From Oryzobacter telluris (GTDB lineage Bacteria > Actinomycetota > Actinomycetes > Actinomycetales > Dermatophilaceae): a DNA stretch of 64,000 nt. The stretch is taken from positions 3,720,001 through 3,784,000 of the forward strand of contig NZ_CP170723.1 in the NCBI RefSeq assembly GCF_043099285.1. Direction: 5' to 3'. The position numbers and the translations under genes are program-made. Positions 60,429 through 64,000 of this stretch are shown here, piece by piece. Under the pieces are notes generated by a model. That model searched no databases. It was not told where the DNA came from and saw only the letters and a program-made list of their open reading frames with translations. The first letter of the stretch is position 1. Each line of letters starts with the position of its first letter.

Positions 60429-62093
60429 TCAGGCGAGGGGGCCGGCCTTGGACTCGGCCGCGCGGCGGACGGTGCCGTCGGTGACGAGGCGGTGCGCGAC
60501 CTCGATCTCGGGGGCGAGGTAACGGTCGGGCCCGGGCCGTGAGGCACCGGCACCGACGAGCGCCTCGACGACGGCCGCCGTGGCGGGAGCCGGGGCGAGC
60601 GGCGCGCGCAGCTGGAGGCCGCGGGCCGCCGTCAGCACCTCGACCGCCAGCACGCGCGACAACCCGTCGACGGCGCGGCGTAGCTTGCGGGCGCCCGACC
60701 ACCCCATCGACACGTGGTCCTCCTGCATCGCCGAGCTGGGGATGGAGTCGACCGACGCCGGCACGGCGAGCCGCTTCATCTCCGACACGATCGCCGCCTG
60801 GGTGTACTGGGCGATCATGTGGCCGCTGTCGACGCCGGGGTCGTCGGCGAGGAACGGCGGGAGGCCGTTGCTGCGCGAGACGTCGAGGAAGCGGTCGGTG
60901 CGCCGCTCGGAGATCGACGCGAGGTCGGCCGCGACGATGGCGAGGAAGTCGAGCACGTACGCCACCGGGGCGCCGTGGAAGTTGCCGTTGCTCTCGACCC
61001 GGCCGTCGGGGGTGACGACGGGGTTGTCGACGGCGCTGGCGAGCTCCCAGCCGGCGACGCGGGCGGCGTGGTCGACGGTGTCGCGCACCCCGCCGGCGAC
61101 CTGCGGTGCACAGCGCAGCGAGTAGGCGTCCTGGACGCGGGTGCACGCGTCAGTGCGGTGCGACTCGCGGATCTCACTGTGCGCCATCACCTTTCGGATG
61201 TTCGCGGCGGCGACCGCCTGGCCCGGCTGGGGGCGCAGCGCATGGAGGTCGGCGGCGAAGACGTCGTCCGTACCGAGGAGCCCCTCGACCGACATCGCGG
61301 CGGCGACGTCGGCGACGACGAGCAGCTCACGCAGGTCGTGGATGGCGAGGCACAGCATCCCGAGCATGCCGTCGGTGCCGTTGACGAGGGCCAGGCCCTC
61401 CTTCTCCTCGAGCTCGACCGGCGCGAGCCCGGCGGCCTCGAGGGCGCGCGCGGCCTCCATCAGGGTGCCGTCGGCGTCGCGGACCTCACCCTCGCCCATC
61501 AGCGCGAGGGCGCAGTGCGAGAGGGGCGCGAGGTCGCCGGAGCAGCCGAGCGAGCCGTACTCGCGCACGACCGGCGCGATGCCGTGGTTGAGCAGGCCGA
61601 CGTAGGTGGCGAGGGTCTCCTCGCGGATGCCGGTGCGCCCGGTCGCGAGCGTGGCGACGCGCAGGAGCATGAGGGCGCGGACGACCTCGCGCTCGACCTC
61701 GGCGCCCGAGCCCGCGGCGTGGCTGCGGATGAGGGAGCGCTGGAGGCGGTGGCGCAGGTCAACCGGGATGTGCCGGGTCGCGAGGGCCCCGAAGCCTGTG
61801 GAGACGCCGTAGTGGGGCTGGGTGTCGTCGGCAAGTGAGCGGATGACGTCGCGGCTGCGGCGGACCTCCGCGAGGGCGTCGGGGGCGACGACGACGGGGG
61901 CGCCGTGGCGCGCGACGCGCACGACGTCGTCGATGGTGAGGGGTCCGGCGCCCACGGTCACGGGCTCGAGCCCGGGCACGGCATCCTCCGGCCCGGCGCC
62001 CGTCGGGTCCGGGCCCTGCCCCGGATAGGCGGCCGGCATCCTCTGGTGCGTGCCGTCGGAGGCCGGTCCGGGCGTGGAGGTGGCGTCGCTCAT
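60429..62093 (-). CDS. hutH: histidine ammonia-lyase
   Basis: HutH removes ammonia from histidine to make urocanate, the first step of the pathway. The 554-residue product has the catalytic Tyr95 in HYGVSTGFG and the MIO cofactor segment YGSLGCSGDLAPLSH, where the self-cyclising triad reads Cys184-Ser185-Gly186 in place of the more common Ala-Ser-Gly. QEDHVSMGW is also present. The core starts near residue 46, so this start gives a Pro/Gly-rich extension of about 45 residues; a later ATG at 62036 is possible. The start at 62093 has TGGAAT six bases upstream. Confidence 0.95.
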   Translation of the reverse strand: MSDATSTPGPASDGTHQRMPAAYPGQGPDPTGAGPEDAVPGLEPVTVGAGPLTIDDVVRVARHGAPVVVAPDALAEVRRSRDVIRSLADDTQPHYGVSTGFGALATRHIPVDLRHRLQRSLIRSHAAGSGAEVEREVVRALMLLRVATLATGRTGIREETLATYVGLLNHGIAPVVREYGSLGCSGDLAPLSHCALALMGEGEVRDADGTLMEAARALEAAGLAPVELEEKEGLALVNGTDGMLGMLCLAIHDLRELLVVADVAAAMSVEGLLGTDDVFAADLHALRPQPGQAVAAANIRKVMAHSEIRESHRTDACTRVQDAYSLRCAPQVAGGVRDTVDHAARVAGWELASAVDNPVVTPDGRVESNGNFHGAPVAYVLDFLAIVAADLASISERRTDRFLDVSRSNGLPPFLADDPGVDSGHMIAQYTQAAIVSEMKRLAVPASVDSIPSSAMQEDHVSMGWSGARKLRRAVDGLSRVLAVEVLTAARGLQLRAPLAPAPATAAVVEALVGAGASRPGPDRYLAPEIEVAHRLVTDGTVRRAAESKAGPLA

Positions 62094-62155
62094 CTCCCCA
62101 TTCCAGCGCCGCGGACGACGCGCCGACAGCACCCGACGCCCCGTCGTGTCTCGGA

Positions 62156-63982
62156 TCACAGACCTGCCCCGCCCCTTGTCGGCCGTGAGTAGGAAGCCGG
62201 AGCGAGGGTGCGGTCGGCGGCGGCGACGAGGCCGGCGTACCGACCACCGGCGGCGACCAGCTCGTCGTGGGTGCCCGACTCGACGAGCCGACCCTCGTCG
62301 AGGACCGCGATCCGGTCGGCGTCGCGCACGGTGGAGAGCCGGTGCGCGATCGTCACGGTGGTGCGGCCGCGGGCCAGCTCGTCGAGCGCCCGCTGCAGGG
62401 CCCGCTCCGTGGCGGTGTCCAGCGCCGAGGTCGCCTCGTCGAGGACGAGGACCGGCGGGTCGCGCAGGATGGTCCGCGCCACGGCGAGGCGCTGCTGCTC
62501 ACCGCCGGAGAACCGGTGGCCGCGCGCCCCCACCATCGTGTCGAGACCATCCGGGAGGGAGGCGACGAGGTCGGCGACCTGGGCAGCGGCCAGGGCCGCC
62601 CACAGCTCGCCCTCGGTGGCCGCGGGACGGGCCAGGAGCAGGTTGTCGCGCACCGACGCGTGCACGAGGTAGCTCTCCTGCGACACCACGCCGACGACCG
62701 AGGCGAGCACCTCGGGCGCGAGGTCGCGCACGTCGATGCCGTCGACCGTCACCCGCCCGGCGTCGGGGTCGTGCAGCCGCGCCAGCAGTCCGGCCACGGT
62801 CGACTTCCCCGAACCCGTCGGCCCGACGAGCGCCAGGGTCGACCCCGCGGGGACGACGAGCGAGAGCCCCGCCACGGCCTCCCGGTCAGAGCCCGGGTAG
62901 CGCAGCGAGACACCCTCGACGCGCACCTCCCCGCGCACCGACCGGGGGTCGAGCGGCACGGGGTGCGCCGGCGCGGGGACGTCGGGCACGAGGTCGAGGT
63001 ACTCGAACACCCGTGAGAACAGGGCCATCGAGGCCACCCACTGGGCGCCGACGTTGAGCAGGCCCATCAGCGGGCGGAAGATCCCCCCCTGGAGCGCGGT
63101 GAACGCGACGAGCGTGCCGATCGTCATCCCACCGGAGGTCGCCGGCAGCCCCGCCGCGAGGTAGACCAGGGCGGGGATGACGGAGAAGACGATCTGCATC
63201 GTCGCCATCCGCCAGCGCCCGGCCAGCTGCGAGCGCAGCTCGAGGTCGACGAGCGAGTCGGAGGTCTCGGAGAACCGCTCGGCGGCGCGGGGGCCGGTGC
63301 CGAGGGTCTTGGCGAGGCGGACCGCGCTCACCGACAGGCCCTCGTCGATCTGGTGGTTGAGGTCGGCGAGCGCGGCCTGCTGGCGCGCGGTGACCTCGCG
63401 GCGGATGAGGGCGACCTTGCGGGTCAGCCAGATCGCCGGCGGGATGACCACGAGCGACAGCAGCGACAGGCGCCACGAGAGCGCCGCCATCGCGACCGCC
63501 GTGGCGACGGCGGTGGTGACGTTGGAGGCGATCGAGGTCGCCGTGGAGGTGACGACACCCTGCATCCCGCCGACGTCGTTGACGAGGCGCGACTGCACCT
63601 CGCCGCCGCGCGTGCGGGTGAAGAAGCCGAGGGACTGGCGCTGGAGGTGGGTGAAGACGTCGGTGCGCAGGCGGTGCATGACGCGCTGGCCGACCTGGGT
63701 CGACAGCCAGGTCTGCACGACGCCGAGGAGCTGCGTGACCGCCGCGACGGCGACCATGCCGCCCACGGCGAGGGCGAGCAGGCGCAGGTCGCCCTGCGGG
63801 AGGGCGACGTCGACGACCTCGCGGACGAGGAACGGCTGGGCGAGGCCGACGACGCTCGTCACGACGATGATCGCGACGACGACGGCGATGCGGGCCCGGT
63901 GCGGCCGGAAGAGGGCGAGGACGCGGCCCATCGGGACCGGCGCCTCGGCGAGCCGGGCGCGGTCGCGGGGGTCGACGGTCAT
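62156..63982 (-). CDS. ABC exporter, fused membrane and ATPase domains
   Basis: This 608-residue half-transporter has a six-segment type 1 exporter domain (about 20-330), including QPFLVREVVDVALPQGD and the cytosolic loop LQRQSLGFFTRTRGGEVQSRLVNDV, then an ATPase with VGPTGSGKSTVAGLLAR, the Q-loop VSQESYLVHASVRDNLL, signature FSGGEQQRLAVARTILRD, Walker B VLVLDEATSALD and the switch His in IAHRLSTVRDAD. It would act as a dimer to export lipids or drugs. It reads the same way as hutH, 62 bases upstream of it, but is probably unrelated in function. Confidence 0.95.
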   Translation of the reverse strand: MTVDPRDRARLAEAPVPMGRVLALFRPHRARIAVVVAIIVVTSVVGLAQPFLVREVVDVALPQGDLRLLALAVGGMVAVAAVTQLLGVVQTWLSTQVGQRVMHRLRTDVFTHLQRQSLGFFTRTRGGEVQSRLVNDVGGMQGVVTSTATSIASNVTTAVATAVAMAALSWRLSLLSLVVIPPAIWLTRKVALIRREVTARQQAALADLNHQIDEGLSVSAVRLAKTLGTGPRAAERFSETSDSLVDLELRSQLAGRWRMATMQIVFSVIPALVYLAAGLPATSGGMTIGTLVAFTALQGGIFRPLMGLLNVGAQWVASMALFSRVFEYLDLVPDVPAPAHPVPLDPRSVRGEVRVEGVSLRYPGSDREAVAGLSLVVPAGSTLALVGPTGSGKSTVAGLLARLHDPDAGRVTVDGIDVRDLAPEVLASVVGVVSQESYLVHASVRDNLLLARPAATEGELWAALAAAQVADLVASLPDGLDTMVGARGHRFSGGEQQRLAVARTILRDPPVLVLDEATSALDTATERALQRALDELARGRTTVTIAHRLSTVRDADRIAVLDEGRLVESGTHDELVAAGGRYAGLVAAADRTLAPASYSRPTRGGAGL

Positions 63983-64000
63983 GGCCCCGCCGCGACCGCC

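Overview
The window reads as a chromosome segment of a very high-GC actinobacterium, most likely in the Micrococcales and perhaps near Intrasporangiaceae. This placement is inferred from G/C-rich third positions, GTG and TTG starts, an HspR/HAIR-controlled dnaK operon, an LprG/P55-type lipoprotein-exporter pair, mycothiol-era DinB and SigE-type genes, and many leaderless promoters with a TANNNT box 6-7 bases before the start codon. Gene density is high. No gap between genes exceeds 300 bases, and the larger gaps are explained by regulatory sites or palindromes. I saw no tRNA, rRNA, CRISPR array, insertion sequence or prophage.

Layout. 1-3300: end of an amino-acid ABC importer, a DedA membrane protein and a membrane-anchored metalloprotease. 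3301-6821: an operon with an ABC-2 exporter and its two-component system. 6990-16040: LemA, pyrE, a short-chain dehydrogenase, exonuclease III, an arsR-SRPBCC-reductase operon, and a lipoprotein plus MFS exporter pair like mycobacterial lprG-P55. 16069-20560: clpB with a HAIR operator, an RraB-like protein and an LCP cell-wall ligase. 20692-26986: a TspO-like membrane protein, then a tight four-gene operon of a serine hydrolase and three caspase-fold proteins (two CHAT-like, one gingipain/caspase-like). This operon is the best candidate for an undescribed system. 27000-32368: an ECF sigma with its membrane partner, then hspR-dnaJ-grpE-dnaK. 32659-48357: mixed metabolism and transport, including a truncated HIT gene, patatin, P450, a K+-channel-like protein with an unusual filter, an M20 peptidase, MFS exporters, a DUF5701 gene with no canonical start codon, and a SigE-type sigma with its membrane partner. 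48509-51830: a thiamine-precursor ECF transporter (YkoE plus a fused YkoD-YkoC) under a TPP riboswitch. 53102-62093: a histidine-utilisation locus (hutI, hutF, an M20-type amidohydrolase in place of hutG, hutU, hutH) interrupted by ybaK and a methyltransferase gene. 62156-63982: an ABC exporter.

How parts work together. HutH and HutU take histidine through urocanate to imidazolonepropionate, HutI makes formiminoglutamate, HutF deaminates it, and the M20 enzyme may finish the job as the deformylase. HspR, encoded in the dnaK operon, probably represses both that operon and clpB through the HAIR inverted repeats. YkoE and YkoDC form one importer that the riboswitch shuts off when thiamine pyrophosphate is plentiful.

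A second notable signal is a set of at least seven long palindromes, 45 to 70 bases, each with exactly one mispair between its arms. They lie at gene ends, in a divergent promoter gap, over a stop codon, and once in frame inside the ECF transporter ATPase gene. They may be small mobile palindromic elements or an unusual terminator class.
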